This document shows, in pieces, positions 1-6,993 of a stretch of 12,244 nt of DNA. The DNA is from JAQGMO01 sp050954505 (lineage in GTDB: Bacteria > Pseudomonadota > Gammaproteobacteria > Burkholderiales > Burkholderiaceae_D). The position numbers and the translations under genes were made by a program. The notes beneath the pieces are model-generated. The model had not been told where the DNA came from. It saw only the letters and a list, made by a program, of their open reading frames with translations, and did not search any database. How positions within the stretch are numbered: the stretch's first letter is position 1; each line of letters opens with the position of its first letter. The stretch is from assembly GCA_050954505.1 (NCBI GenBank), contig JBPBPY010000512.1, forward strand, positions 1 through 12,244, in the 5' to 3' direction.

Positions 1-731
1 ACCTGGGCATTTCCAGCCTCGACGACGTGCTCACCGATGTGCGCCGCATCACCGATGTCTGTGACCTGCCATTGCTGGTCGATGTCGATACCGGCTTCGG
101 CTCTTCGGCATTCAACGTCGCCCGCACGGTCAAGTCGATGATCAAGTTCGGCGCTGCAGCCATGCATATCGAAGACCAGGTCGGTGCGAAACGTTGTGGC
201 CATCGTCCCAACAAGGAAATCGTCAGCCGGCAGGAAATGGTCGACCGCATCAAGGCAGCTGTCGATGCACGCACCGACGACGATTTTGTCATCATGGCGC
301 GCACTGACGCGTTGGCTGTCGAGGGTTTCGATGCGGCGCTCGAACGCGCGGTAGCTTGTGTGGAAGCCGGTGCCGACATGATTTTTCCCGAGGCCATTAC
401 CGAGCTGGACATGTACCAGAAATTTGCCGCTGCGGTGAAGATGCCGGTGCTGGCCAACATCACCGAGTTCGGTGCCACGCCGCTGTACACCGTGGAAGAA
501 TTGCGCAGTGCCGGCGTCGGCCTGGTACTGTATCCGCTATCGGCTTTTCGCGCCATGAACAAGGCAGCCGAAAATGTCTACACCGCGATTCGCCGCGACG
601 GTACACAGCAGAATGTGCTCGACACCATGCAAACGCGCATGGAATTGTATGACCGCATCAACTACCACGATTTCGAACAAAAACTTGATGCGCTGTTCGC
701 GCAGCAGAAGTCGAGCCAGGACCCTGTCTAG
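1..731 (+). CDS. prpB: 2-methylisocitrate lyase PrpB (5' partial)
   Basis: Cleaves 2-methylisocitrate to pyruvate and succinate, the last step of the cytosolic methylcitrate cycle for propionate breakdown. The reading frame is open from base 3, so the gene begins before the window; by comparison with the roughly 296-residue E. coli enzyme about 55-60 N-terminal residues are missing. Visible family features are the Mg-binding VDVDTGFG segment (bases 78-101), the catalytic KRCGHRPNK loop with its active-site Cys at 195-197, and the later stretches FVIMARTDALAVEG, PEAITE and ANITEFGATPL, all typical of PrpB rather than of isocitrate lyase AceA. The TAG stop at 729-731 forms part of an inverted repeat described separately. 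It is followed in the same direction by prpC and prpD, so the assignment is very secure. The promoter and any prpR regulator gene lie outside the window. Confidence 0.97.
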   Translation, partial: LGISSLDDVLTDVRRITDVCDLPLLVDVDTGFGSSAFNVARTVKSMIKFGAAAMHIEDQVGAKRCGHRPNKEIVSRQEMVDRIKAAVDARTDDDFVIMARTDALAVEGFDAALERAVACVEAGADMIFPEAITELDMYQKFAAAVKMPVLANITEFGATPLYTVEELRSAGVGLVLYPLSAFRAMNKAAENVYTAIRRDGTQQNVLDTMQTRMELYDRINYHDFEQKLDALFAQQKSSQDPV

Positions 732-814
732 CGCAAGCCGCGCAGCTGCAGCGCTGCATGGCGAGGAACAGGCGAACAGGCGAATGACCAAGCATCAGGC
801 CAGCTTGCGCTTTT
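730..814 (+). terminator. Inverted repeat with T tract in the prpB-prpC spacer (possible attenuator)
   Basis: A perfect 9-bp inverted repeat, AGCGCAAGC (730-738) and GCTTGCGCT (803-811), is followed at once by four T residues (811-814). The stem begins inside the prpB stop codon. The 64-nt loop can form its own smaller hairpin (GCAGC 742-746 with GCTGC 753-757, overlapping the 12-bp palindrome TGCAGCGCTGCA at 747-758). The loop is long for a canonical intrinsic terminator and the T tract is short, so partial termination or an RNA-processing site is more likely than a full stop between prpB and prpC. Confidence 0.4.
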
Positions 815-859
815 ACCGACCCGATCAAACCATGGGTTCAAGACTCAACAGGAGACAGC

Positions 860-2014
860 ATGAACGAAGACCAGGCCAGCACTTTCAAGCCAAAAAAATC
901 CGTGGCCCTGTCCGGGGTCACTGCCGGCAATACGGCTTTATGCTCGGTGGGCAAAACCGGCAACGACCTGCACTATCGTGGTTATGACATCCTCGACATC
1001 GCCGGTGTCTGCGAATTCGAGGAAATCGCCTACCTGCTGGTGCACGGCAAACTGCCTGCGGACGGAGAGCTGCGGGGCTACAAGGCCAAGCTGAAGTCAC
1101 TGCGCGGTTTGCCCGCCGGCGTCAAGGCAGCGCTGGAGACCTTGCCTGCCGCTGCCCATCCGATGGATGTCATGCGCACCGGCGTGTCGGCGCTGGGATG
1201 CATGTTGCCGGAAAAGGATGACCACAATGCCGTCGGTGCCCGCGACATTGCCGACCGGCTGATGGCTTCGCTGGGATCGATGCTGCTGTACTGGTACCAC
1301 TACGCCAACAACGGACGGCGCATCGAAACCGAAACCGACGACGAGTCGATCGGCGCCCATTTCCTCCACCTGCTGCATGGCCACAAGCCTTCGGCAGCCT
1401 GGGAACGGGCCATGCATACGTCGCTGATTCTGTATGCCGAGCACGAATTCAATGCGTCGACCTTCACGGCCCGTGTCGTCGCCGGCACCGGCTCGGACAT
1501 CTACTCCGCCATCACCGGTGCCATCGGTGCGCTGCGCGGCCCGAAGCACGGTGGTGCCAATGAATTTGCCTTCGAAGTGCAGAAACGTTATGAGACCCCG
1601 GACGATGCCGAAGCCGACATCCGCAAGCGTGTCGCCGACAAGGAAGTGGTGATTGGATTCGGTCATCCGGTCTACACGGTCTCGGACCCGCGCAACAAGG
1701 TCATCAAGGAAGTGGCCCGGCAATTGTCGGTCGATGCCGGCTCGACCAAGATGTTCGATATCGCCGAACGCCTGGAAACCGTGATGTGGGACATCAAGAA
1801 GATGTTCCCCAATCTCGACTGGTTCTCCGCTGTGTCGTATCACATGCTGGGCGTGCCGACGGCGATGTTTACACCGCTCTTCGTGATCGCCCGCACTTCC
1901 GGATGGGCGGCGCATGTGATCGAGCAGCGTATCGACAACAAGATCATCCGTCCGGCTGCCAATTACGTCGGCCCGGAAGACCTGGCCTTCGTGCCGATCG
2001 AACAGCGCAAATAA
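860..2014 (+). CDS. prpC: 2-methylcitrate synthase PrpC
   Basis: Condenses propionyl-CoA with oxaloacetate to give 2-methylcitrate, the entry step of the methylcitrate cycle. The 384-residue protein has the length and fold signature of short type II citrate synthases. The active-site residues are visible: His230 in GPKHGGANE, His269 in GFGHPVYTVSDPR and Asp320 in FPNLDWFSAVSYH, each offset by five from my recollection of the Salmonella PrpC residues. The stretches LHYRGYDILDIA (37-48), HPMDVMRTGVSALGC (100-114) and LYAEHEFNASTFTARV (191-206) are PrpC-like along the whole length, which favours methylcitrate synthase over citrate synthase GltA. The start is fixed by a good ribosome binding site, AGGAG at 850-854, five bases before the ATG. 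The gene lies 128 bp after prpB and 209 bp before prpD. Confidence 0.97.
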   Translation: MNEDQASTFKPKKSVALSGVTAGNTALCSVGKTGNDLHYRGYDILDIAGVCEFEEIAYLLVHGKLPADGELRGYKAKLKSLRGLPAGVKAALETLPAAAHPMDVMRTGVSALGCMLPEKDDHNAVGARDIADRLMASLGSMLLYWYHYANNGRRIETETDDESIGAHFLHLLHGHKPSAAWERAMHTSLILYAEHEFNASTFTARVVAGTGSDIYSAITGAIGALRGPKHGGANEFAFEVQKRYETPDDAEADIRKRVADKEVVIGFGHPVYTVSDPRNKVIKEVARQLSVDAGSTKMFDIAERLETVMWDIKKMFPNLDWFSAVSYHMLGVPTAMFTPLFVIARTSGWAAHVIEQRIDNKIIRPAANYVGPEDLAFVPIEQRK

Positions 2015-2034
2015 TTTGGCCTCGGACTGCAATC

Positions 2035-2050
2035 CATCGCATCGCATCGC
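2035..2050 (+). repeat. Short tandem repeat (CATCG x3)
   Basis: Three back-to-back copies of the 5-mer CATCG plus one base lie about 20 bp after the prpC stop. It is a simple-sequence tract outside coding DNA with no evident function. Confidence 0.6.
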
Positions 2051-2100
2051 AATGCAGCGCCGCGCAAAACACCGGTCGAGCCGCCGTGTTGGCCACTTGC

Positions 2101-2152
2101 CGATCGTGCGCCCGGATTCGATCGGCTGCGATCGTACCGGCACGATCGTGCC
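2101..2152 (+). repeat. Cluster of four CGATCG palindromes with a 14-bp perfect palindrome
   Basis: In the prpC-prpD spacer the hexamer CGATCG occurs at 2101-2106, 2119-2124, 2129-2134 and 2143-2148. The last copy is the centre of a perfect 14-bp palindrome, GGCACGATCGTGCC (2139-2152). The third and fourth copies can also pair as a hairpin: CGATCGT 2129-2135 with ACGATCG 2142-2148, six-base loop. It could be a regulator-binding array or RNA structure. The function is unknown. Confidence 0.55.
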
Positions 2153-2159
2153 AACCCCA

Positions 2160-2194
2160 GCTGCCGCTGCGCGCCCCAGGCATGCAGCGGCAGC
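2160..2194 (+). promoter_or_regulatory. Strong hairpin in the prpD leader
   Basis: A perfect 11-bp GC-rich stem, GCTGCCGCTGC (2160-2170) with GCAGCGGCAGC (2184-2194), closes a 13-base loop. It ends 18 bases before the prpD ribosome binding site (AAGGAAAT, 2213-2220). A run of five T (2208-2212) follows, but 13 bases after the stem, too far for a classical terminator. More plausible roles are protecting a processed prpD mRNA end, attenuation, or control of prpD translation. The structure is seen directly; the role is inferred. Confidence 0.55.
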
Positions 2195-2223
2195 AATCCC
2201 GTTCACGTTTTTGAAGGAAATCC

Positions 2224-3675
2224 ATGTCCGCACCGATCTCGAATGTCCGTCCTCCCGCTGACCAGGTCCTGGTCGATATCGTCGACTATGTCACCAAATA
2301 CGAAGTCACCTCCGCACTGGCCTATGGCACGGCGCGCAACTGCCTCATCGATACCCTGGGTTGCGGCCTGGAGGCACTGGAATATCCCGCCTGTAACAAA
2401 TTGATGGGGCCGATCGTGCCAGGTACCATCGTGCCGAATGGCGCCAAGGTGCCCGGCACCCAGTTTCAGCTCGACCCGGTGCAAGCCGCCTTCAACATCG
2501 GTTGCATGATTCGCTGGCTCGATTTCAACGACACCTGGCTGGCAGCAGAATGGGGCCATCCATCCGACAACCTTGGCGGCATCCTGGCAACGGCAGATTG
2601 GCTTTCACGCAATGCCGTCGCCGTGGGCAAGAAGCCATTGCTGATGAAGGATGTGCTCACGGCGATGATCAAGGCACATGAAATCCAGGGCTGCATTGCG
2701 CTGGAAAATTCCTTCAACAAGGTCGGCCTGGATCATGTGGTGCTGGTGAAGGTTGCCTCCACGGCAGTGGTTGCGCAAAAGCTCGGCTTGTCGGATGAAG
2801 AAATCCTCAATGCCGTCTCGCTGGCCTGGGTCGATGGGCAGTCGCTGCGCACCTACCGCCATTCACCGAATACCGGTTCGCGCAAGTCGTGGGCTGCAGG
2901 CGATGCCACTTCGCGCGCGGTGCGCCTGGCCTTGATGGCGCAGACCGGCGAAATGGGCTACCCATCGGTACTCACCGCCAAGACCTGGGGATTCTACGAT
3001 GTGCTGTTCAAGGGCCAGCCGTTCAGGTTCCAGCGCCAGTATGAAAGCTATGTGATGGAAAACGTCCTGTTCAAGATTTCCTTCCCGGCAGAATTCCATT
3101 CGCAAACCGCGGTCGAAGCCGCCATGACGCTGCATGGCTTGCTGGGACAGTCCGGCAAGAGTGTTGCCGACATCAAGCAGATCACCATTCGCACCCATGA
3201 AGCCTGCATCCGCATCATCGATAAAAAGGGGCCGCTGGACAACCCGGCTGACCGCGACCACTGCATCCAGTACATGGTGTCCGTACCCTTGATCTTCGGG
3301 CGCCTGACTGCCGGCGACTATGAAAACAGCATCGCAGCCGACCCGCGCATCGATGTTTTGCGCGACAAGATCGTCTGCGTCGAGGACGCCGCCTACACGG
3401 CTGACTATCACGACCCGGCCAAGCGCTCGATTGCCAATGCATTGACAGTGGAATTCAACGACGGCCACAAGCTGCCGGAGATCGTGGTCGAGTACCCGAT
3501 CGGCCACGCGCGCCGCCGCAGCGATGGCATTCCGCTACTCGAAGCGAAGTTCCGCATCAACCTGGCGCGCCAGTTCCCGCAGCGCCAGCAAGACCGCATC
3601 CTGGCGGTCTCGCTCGATCAATCCAGGCTCGAGGCCATGCCTGTCAACGAGTATGTGGACATGTATGTGATCTGA
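2224..3675 (+). CDS. prpD: 2-methylcitrate dehydratase PrpD
   Basis: Dehydrates 2-methylcitrate to 2-methyl-cis-aconitate in the methylcitrate cycle. The 483-residue protein belongs to the MmgE/PrpD family and has the same length as my recollection of E. coli PrpD. Characteristic stretches are RWLDFNDTWLAAEWGHPSDN (97-116), the LENSFNKVGLDHV region, SLRTYRHSPNTGSRKSWAAGDAT and the FKISFPAEFHSQTAVEAA segment. Enzymes of this type act without the iron-sulfur cluster used by AcnD, which replaces PrpD in many betaproteobacterial prp loci. An aconitase elsewhere would carry out the following hydration. The start is supported by AAGGAAAT at 2213-2220. The gene follows prpC after a 209-bp structured spacer and may be expressed differently from prpBC. 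No convincing terminator follows the stop codon. Confidence 0.96.
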   Translation: MSAPISNVRPPADQVLVDIVDYVTKYEVTSALAYGTARNCLIDTLGCGLEALEYPACNKLMGPIVPGTIVPNGAKVPGTQFQLDPVQAAFNIGCMIRWLDFNDTWLAAEWGHPSDNLGGILATADWLSRNAVAVGKKPLLMKDVLTAMIKAHEIQGCIALENSFNKVGLDHVVLVKVASTAVVAQKLGLSDEEILNAVSLAWVDGQSLRTYRHSPNTGSRKSWAAGDATSRAVRLALMAQTGEMGYPSVLTAKTWGFYDVLFKGQPFRFQRQYESYVMENVLFKISFPAEFHSQTAVEAAMTLHGLLGQSGKSVADIKQITIRTHEACIRIIDKKGPLDNPADRDHCIQYMVSVPLIFGRLTAGDYENSIAADPRIDVLRDKIVCVEDAAYTADYHDPAKRSIANALTVEFNDGHKLPEIVVEYPIGHARRRSDGIPLLEAKFRINLARQFPQRQQDRILAVSLDQSRLEAMPVNEYVDMYVI

Positions 3676-3824
3676 GCTGTGTGCGGCTCGGGCGCGCGCC
3701 TGCTGTCCGGGCAGGGTAGTGCAGTGCTGCACGGTGATCGCCGGCAGTAGCGGTTCAGCGTGGCGGCGCGCCATGTCGGTGTGAACGGGCGGGGCACCGC
3801 CGCGCCCACCGGGCCCGGCCGTGG

Positions 3825-3859
3825 GGCGCAAAGCAGGCGCAAAGCAGGCGCAAAGCAGG
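3825..3859 (+). repeat. Tandem 11-bp direct repeats (3.2 copies)
   Basis: The unit GGCGCAAAGCA occurs three times without change at 3825-3835, 3836-3846 and 3847-3857, plus two bases of a fourth copy. The 11-bp period is close to one helical turn, so each copy faces the same side of the DNA. The array ends 16 bp before a possible extended -10 element. It may be operator sites for fsr or slippage-derived DNA; the sequence does not decide between these. Confidence 0.75.
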
Positions 3860-3872
3860 GAAGGAACCGACC

Positions 3873-3881
3873 TGCTATCAT
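3873..3881 (+). promoter_or_regulatory. Possible extended -10 promoter for fsr
   Basis: TGCTATCAT at 3873-3881 fits an extended -10 element (TG, one base, then TATCAT, which matches TATAAT at five of six positions). No recognisable -35 box is present at 17 bp; the tandem 11-bp repeats occupy that position. This is what an extended -10 or activator-dependent promoter would look like. The resulting fsr leader would be about 115 nt. Based on sequence match only. Confidence 0.35.
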
Positions 3882-4002
3882 CGCGTTCTTCGGACCGGCC
3901 GGGTTTGCAGCGCTTGCTCGCCAGGTGCCCAGAGCCCGCGTTTGAGGTGCAGCGCCGGTCATCCTTGCAGTTTTTTTCGCGGCGACATGCCAAAGGAAAT
4001 CC

Positions 4003-5259
4003 ATGAGCACCGTCTTGCCAACGCCGATCAATTCCGCCATCGATGCCGGCGCGCCAGTCATCAATCAGGCTGAGCCCGCCTCGGTCGTGCCGGGCACGGT
4101 CATGCGCATCCTTGGCGCTGTCGCCTTCGTGCATTTGCTCAATGACCTGATCCAGGCCATGCTGCCTTCGATCTATCCGATGCTGAAACAGGAATTCGGC
4201 CTCAGCTTCACCCAGGTCGGCCTGATCACGCTGACGTTCCAGTGCACCGCCTCCATGCTCCAGCCTGGCATCGGTTTTTATACCGACCGCCGGCCGATTC
4301 CCTTTCTGCTGCCGATCGGCATGTGCTTCACCTTGGTGGGGGTGCTGATGCTCTCCATCGTCACCAGCTTTCCGACCCTGCTGATGGCCTCGGCGCTGAT
4401 CGGCATCGGTTCCTCGGCTTTTCATCCGGAAGCCTCGCGAGTGGCGCGCATGGCGTCGGGCGGGCGCTTCGGCTTTGCGCAGTCGCTGTTCCAGGTCGGC
4501 GGCAATACCGGCACCGCACTCGGCCCCTTGCTGGCGGCCGCCATCGTGGTCGGGCGCGGCCAGGGCAACATCGCCTGGTTTGCGCTGTTTGCCGTACTGG
4601 CCATTGCCGTGCTGTATGGGGTCTCGCGCTGGTACAAATCGCATTTGCTGATGTTCAAGCGCAAGGCCGGCGCCGGCAATGGACCTGCGCTCACGCGCAA
4701 GCAGGTCTTTGGTGCGCTGTCGGTGCTGGCGCTGCTGGTGTTCTCCAAATATATCTACATGTCCAGCCTGACCAGTTACTACACTTTTTATCTGATCGAG
4801 AAATTCGCCTTGCCCGTGGCCAGTGCGCAGATCTATCTGTTCCTGTTCCTCGCTGCCGTGGCCGCAGGAACGTTCCTCGGCGGGCCGATCGGTGACCGCA
4901 TCGGGCGCAAACGGGTGATCTGGATTTCCATTCTCGGTGCAGCGCCGTTCACGCTGGCACTGCCCTATGCCAACCTGTTCTGGAGTGCGGTGCTGACGGT
5001 GATCATCGGCTTCGTGATTGCGTCGGCGTTTTCTGCCATCGTGGTGTTTGCCCAGGAACTGGTGCCCGGCAATGTCGGCATGATTGCCGGCATATTCTTC
5101 GGTCTGATGTTTGGCATCAGTGGCATCGGCGCCGCCGCCATGGGGCATATTGCCGATGTTTCGGGCATTGCCACGGTCTACCGCATCTGCTCCTACCTGC
5201 CGCTGTTGGGAATCCTCACCGTGCTGCTGCCCGACATTGAAAAGCGCAAGCAGAAATAA
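4003..5259 (+). CDS. fsr: MFS transporter, fosmidomycin resistance protein family (Fsr)
   Basis: An inner-membrane efflux protein of the major facilitator superfamily, closely resembling E. coli Fsr, which exports fosmidomycin. The 418-residue length is close to the roughly 406 of E. coli Fsr. The frame shows about twelve hydrophobic segments. Family stretches include AFVHLLNDLIQAMLPSIYPML (41-61), GIGSSAFHPEASRVARMASGGR (134-155), AQSLFQVGGNTGTALGPLLAA (159-179), LVFSKYIYMSSLTSYYTFYL (245-264) and the MFS motif A-like GGPIGDRIGRKRVIW in the second half (293-307). About 30 soluble residues precede the first membrane segment. The start has AAGGA at 3993-3997. Natural substrates of the family are not well defined, so export of a metabolite is equally possible. 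It lies 327 bp after prpD in the same direction and likely has its own promoter. Confidence 0.93.
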   Translation: MSTVLPTPINSAIDAGAPVINQAEPASVVPGTVMRILGAVAFVHLLNDLIQAMLPSIYPMLKQEFGLSFTQVGLITLTFQCTASMLQPGIGFYTDRRPIPFLLPIGMCFTLVGVLMLSIVTSFPTLLMASALIGIGSSAFHPEASRVARMASGGRFGFAQSLFQVGGNTGTALGPLLAAAIVVGRGQGNIAWFALFAVLAIAVLYGVSRWYKSHLLMFKRKAGAGNGPALTRKQVFGALSVLALLVFSKYIYMSSLTSYYTFYLIEKFALPVASAQIYLFLFLAAVAAGTFLGGPIGDRIGRKRVIWISILGAAPFTLALPYANLFWSAVLTVIIGFVIASAFSAIVVFAQELVPGNVGMIAGIFFGLMFGISGIGAAAMGHIADVSGIATVYRICSYLPLLGILTVLLPDIEKRKQK

Positions 5260-5272
5260 GCAATGAAAGCGT

Positions 5273-5344
5273 GCATGGCGTGCCGGCTTGCATCGACCGG
5301 ACGCACCACGGCCTCACGGTCTGTCCGGTCCAATCGTGCCATGC
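5273..5344. terminator. Nested inverted repeats between convergent fsr and Sel1 gene
   Basis: A perfect 8-bp stem, GACCGGAC (5295-5302) with GTCCGGTC (5323-5330), is nested inside a 7-bp one, GCATGGC (5273-5279) with GCCATGC (5338-5344). The structure fills the 100-bp gap between two converging genes. Its symmetry would let it form in transcripts from either strand, as expected for a bidirectional terminator. No T tract follows on either side, so it may act with Rho or as a 3' end stabiliser rather than as a classical intrinsic terminator. Confidence 0.5.
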
Positions 5345-5359
5345 CGTCTTGGCTGCCGC

Positions 5360-6187
5360 TCACGCCCCTGTCAACAGTCGCATGGCAAACTGGCGAAACT
5401 GCGGATGTGCCGAGAGCTGCAGCTCCTGTGCGATCTTGTCCAGGAAGGCCGGTGTCGCACTGGCTGGAATGCGCGCCAGCCATGCAGCGGCCTGGTCGAT
5501 GCGCCCACGTTCGGCCAGCATGCAGGCGTAGCTGTACTGGCCGCGAAAGTCACCCGCCTCGGCCGAAGCGCGATACAGCGCAAAGGCGGCATTGCGGTTG
5601 GCTTCGACGCCAATGCCTTCTTCCGTGTAGCGTCCCACCATGTTGAGCGATTTCGCATGGCCCAGTTCGGCTGCCCTGCGGTACCAGGCCAGCGCCTCGG
5701 CCTGGGCTCGACAGTGCGCCACCGGCAAGTCGGCTTGCTCGGCGCTTGAATCGATCGCCTGCGCAGCCGCCGGCCCGGGCAGCAATCCATGGCCGCGCGC
5801 CACCAGGTTGGCGTAGTTGTACATGCCCCAATCCAGGCCCGCCTGCGCGGCTGCATGGAACCAGTGGGCGGCGGCCGCCAGATCGACCGCTCCACCCCAG
5901 CCATGTTCCAGGCAGCGCCCAAGCATGTTCATGGCCATGGCATCGTTTTGCAGGGCGGCCCGGGCAAACAATGCCCTGGCGCGCTCTGCATTGCGCTCGA
6001 CACCGCGACCGTCCAGCAGCAGCTGGGCATAGGCCGCCTGGGCCTGGACATCGCCCAGGTTTGCTGCCGCTTCCAGCCACGGTGCGAGTTCGGCCGGCGG
6101 GCTGGCCAGCAGCGCGGCCCATTGGCCAGCAGGAATCGCTGCCAGTTTGGCGGCGCTGCGCGGCGGATGATTCATCCAGCCGCTCAT
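5360..6187 (-). CDS. Sel1-repeat (TPR-like) protein of the piu/fiu iron operon
   Basis: A 275-residue alpha-helical repeat protein with about five Sel1-like units: near 43-78 (AQAAYAQLLLDGRGVERNAERARALFARAA), 79-114, 115-174, 175-210 (AKSLNMVGRYTEEGIGVEANRNAAFALYRASA) and 211-241. The third unit carries an insertion of about 24 residues (roughly 135-160). Sel1 units usually serve as protein-binding scaffolds; the partner here is unknown. No signal peptide is evident, suggesting a cytoplasmic protein. I chose the ATG at 6185-6187 because it overlaps the piuC stop as ATGA, the usual sign of translational coupling; an in-frame ATG at 6199 would add four residues, and neither has a good ribosome binding site. 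As I recall, a Sel1-type gene (PA4516) also follows piuA and piuC in Pseudomonas aeruginosa, so the context looks conserved. Confidence 0.85.
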   Translation of the reverse strand: MSGWMNHPPRSAAKLAAIPAGQWAALLASPPAELAPWLEAAANLGDVQAQAAYAQLLLDGRGVERNAERARALFARAALQNDAMAMNMLGRCLEHGWGGAVDLAAAAHWFHAAAQAGLDWGMYNYANLVARGHGLLPGPAAAQAIDSSAEQADLPVAHCRAQAEALAWYRRAAELGHAKSLNMVGRYTEEGIGVEANRNAAFALYRASAEAGDFRGQYSYACMLAERGRIDQAAAWLARIPASATPAFLDKIAQELQLSAHPQFRQFAMRLLTGA

Positions 6188-6867
6188 GTCACGGCCCATT
6201 GGCGGATCAGGTTGTGGTAGACACCGGCCAGCGTGCGGCGCGCCTGGGCATCGGCATCGGCAGCGTTGAGGGTCTGGATGGCCTGGTCGAGTTCATACAG
6301 GATGGTGCGCTGGGCGTCGTCGCGCACCAGGCTTTCAACCCAGAAGAAACAGGCCAGTCGCTCACCACGCGTGATCGGGCTGACCTGGTGCAGGCTGGTC
6401 GAGGGATACAGCACCATGTCGCCTGCCTTGTAGCGGACCTTGCGCACGCCGGTTGCTTCATGGATGAGCAGTTCGCCGCCGTCGTAGTCTTCCGGCTCGC
6501 TGAGGAACAGCGTGGCCGACAGGTCGGTGCGCAGCTTGCTGCCGGCGGCCAGCACGCGAATGCTGCCATCGATATGGGCGCCGAAGGTCATGCCTTCGCC
6601 ATAGCGGTTGAACATCGGCGGATAAATCGTGTTGGGCACCGCGGCACTGATGAACTGCGAATGGTTTTCCACCGCGGCCAGCACCACACGCTGGCAATCC
6701 CTGGCAACGGTGGAGGCTTCATCGATCTGCTGGTTGAATTTCACCGCGGCGCCCTGGTAGCCGGCAGTGACGCGGCCATCGACCCAGGCCGGTCCGGCCT
6801 GTGCCAGGGTCTGGCGCAGAAGCTGCAGCTCCTGCGCATCGAGGACATCGGGAATATGGAACAGCAT
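6184..6867 (-). CDS. piuC: PKHD-type Fe(II)/2-oxoglutarate hydroxylase PiuC/YbiX
   Basis: A 227-residue cytosolic oxygenase of the PiuC/YbiX family, found beside catecholate siderophore receptors; its substrate is not established. The iron-binding triad is visible as His98 and Asp100 (YGEGMTFGAHIDGS) and His160 (YPSTSLHQVSP), and Arg170 (TRGERLACFFWVESLVRDDAQR) is the likely 2-oxoglutarate-binding residue. RTDLSATLFLSEPEDYDGGEL (113-133) is strongly family-specific. The length matches the usual 225 or so. The start is supported by AAGGA (minus strand, 6873-6877) five bases upstream. It lies 223 bp downstream of the TonB receptor gene, separated by a hairpin, and its stop overlaps the start of the Sel1 gene, so it should be co-transcribed with both and repressed by Fur through the upstream promoter. 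Confidence 0.94.
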   Translation of the reverse strand: MLFHIPDVLDAQELQLLRQTLAQAGPAWVDGRVTAGYQGAAVKFNQQIDEASTVARDCQRVVLAAVENHSQFISAAVPNTIYPPMFNRYGEGMTFGAHIDGSIRVLAAGSKLRTDLSATLFLSEPEDYDGGELLIHEATGVRKVRYKAGDMVLYPSTSLHQVSPITRGERLACFFWVESLVRDDAQRTILYELDQAIQTLNAADADAQARRTLAGVYHNLIRQWAVT

Positions 6868-6966
6868 GATTTTCCTTGACGGTTGAGGAACAGGGTTGCG
6901 GCAGCTGCCTGCGCTCCGGGGGCGGCAGCCGTGTACATCGACTGCCGGCGAATCCAGCTCAAGCGG

Positions 6967-6993
6967 TGACGCCCCGCTGGGAGCGAGGCGTCA
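6967..6993 (-). promoter_or_regulatory. Strong hairpin between receptor gene and piuC
   Basis: A long stem-loop: TGACGCC (6967-6973) with GGCGTCA (6987-6993), one C/A mismatch, then CGCT (6975-6978) with AGCG (6982-6985) and a GGG loop (CCC on the transcribed minus strand). Eleven of twelve positions pair. It starts about 100 bases after the receptor stop and ends about 100 bases before the piuC start. No T tract follows in the direction of transcription. It could lower read-through into piuC or protect the 3' end of the receptor mRNA. Confidence 0.55.

Larger units (their letters stand above)
3676..4002. other. 327-bp structured intergenic region between prpD and fsr
   Basis: No gene is supported here; short open frames have no family resemblance or good ribosome binding site. 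The region is very GC-rich and contains several small inverted repeats: CCTGC 3699-3703 with GCAGG 3711-3715, GTGCAG 3719-3724 with CTGCAC 3727-3732, and GGCGG 3788-3792 with CCGCC 3797-3801. The first two might help stop prpD transcription, but neither has a T tract. The right half carries the 11-bp repeats, a possible promoter and the fsr ribosome binding site. Confidence 0.6.

Noticed and set aside
1097..2233. 378-residue open frame on the minus strand over prpC
   Set aside because: It is antisense to prpC, has no recognisable domain, and would start inside the prpD start region without a ribosome binding site.
3969..3977. T-rich tract before fsr as a prpD terminator
   Set aside because: No stable GC-rich stem immediately precedes it; only four-base pairings could be found.
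3535..5148. 537-residue open frame on the minus strand across the end of prpD and most of fsr
   Set aside because: It is antisense to clearly recognisable prpD and fsr genes. Its translation is rich in His, Arg, Gln and Gly with no family resemblance, as expected for a shadow frame in high-GC DNA.
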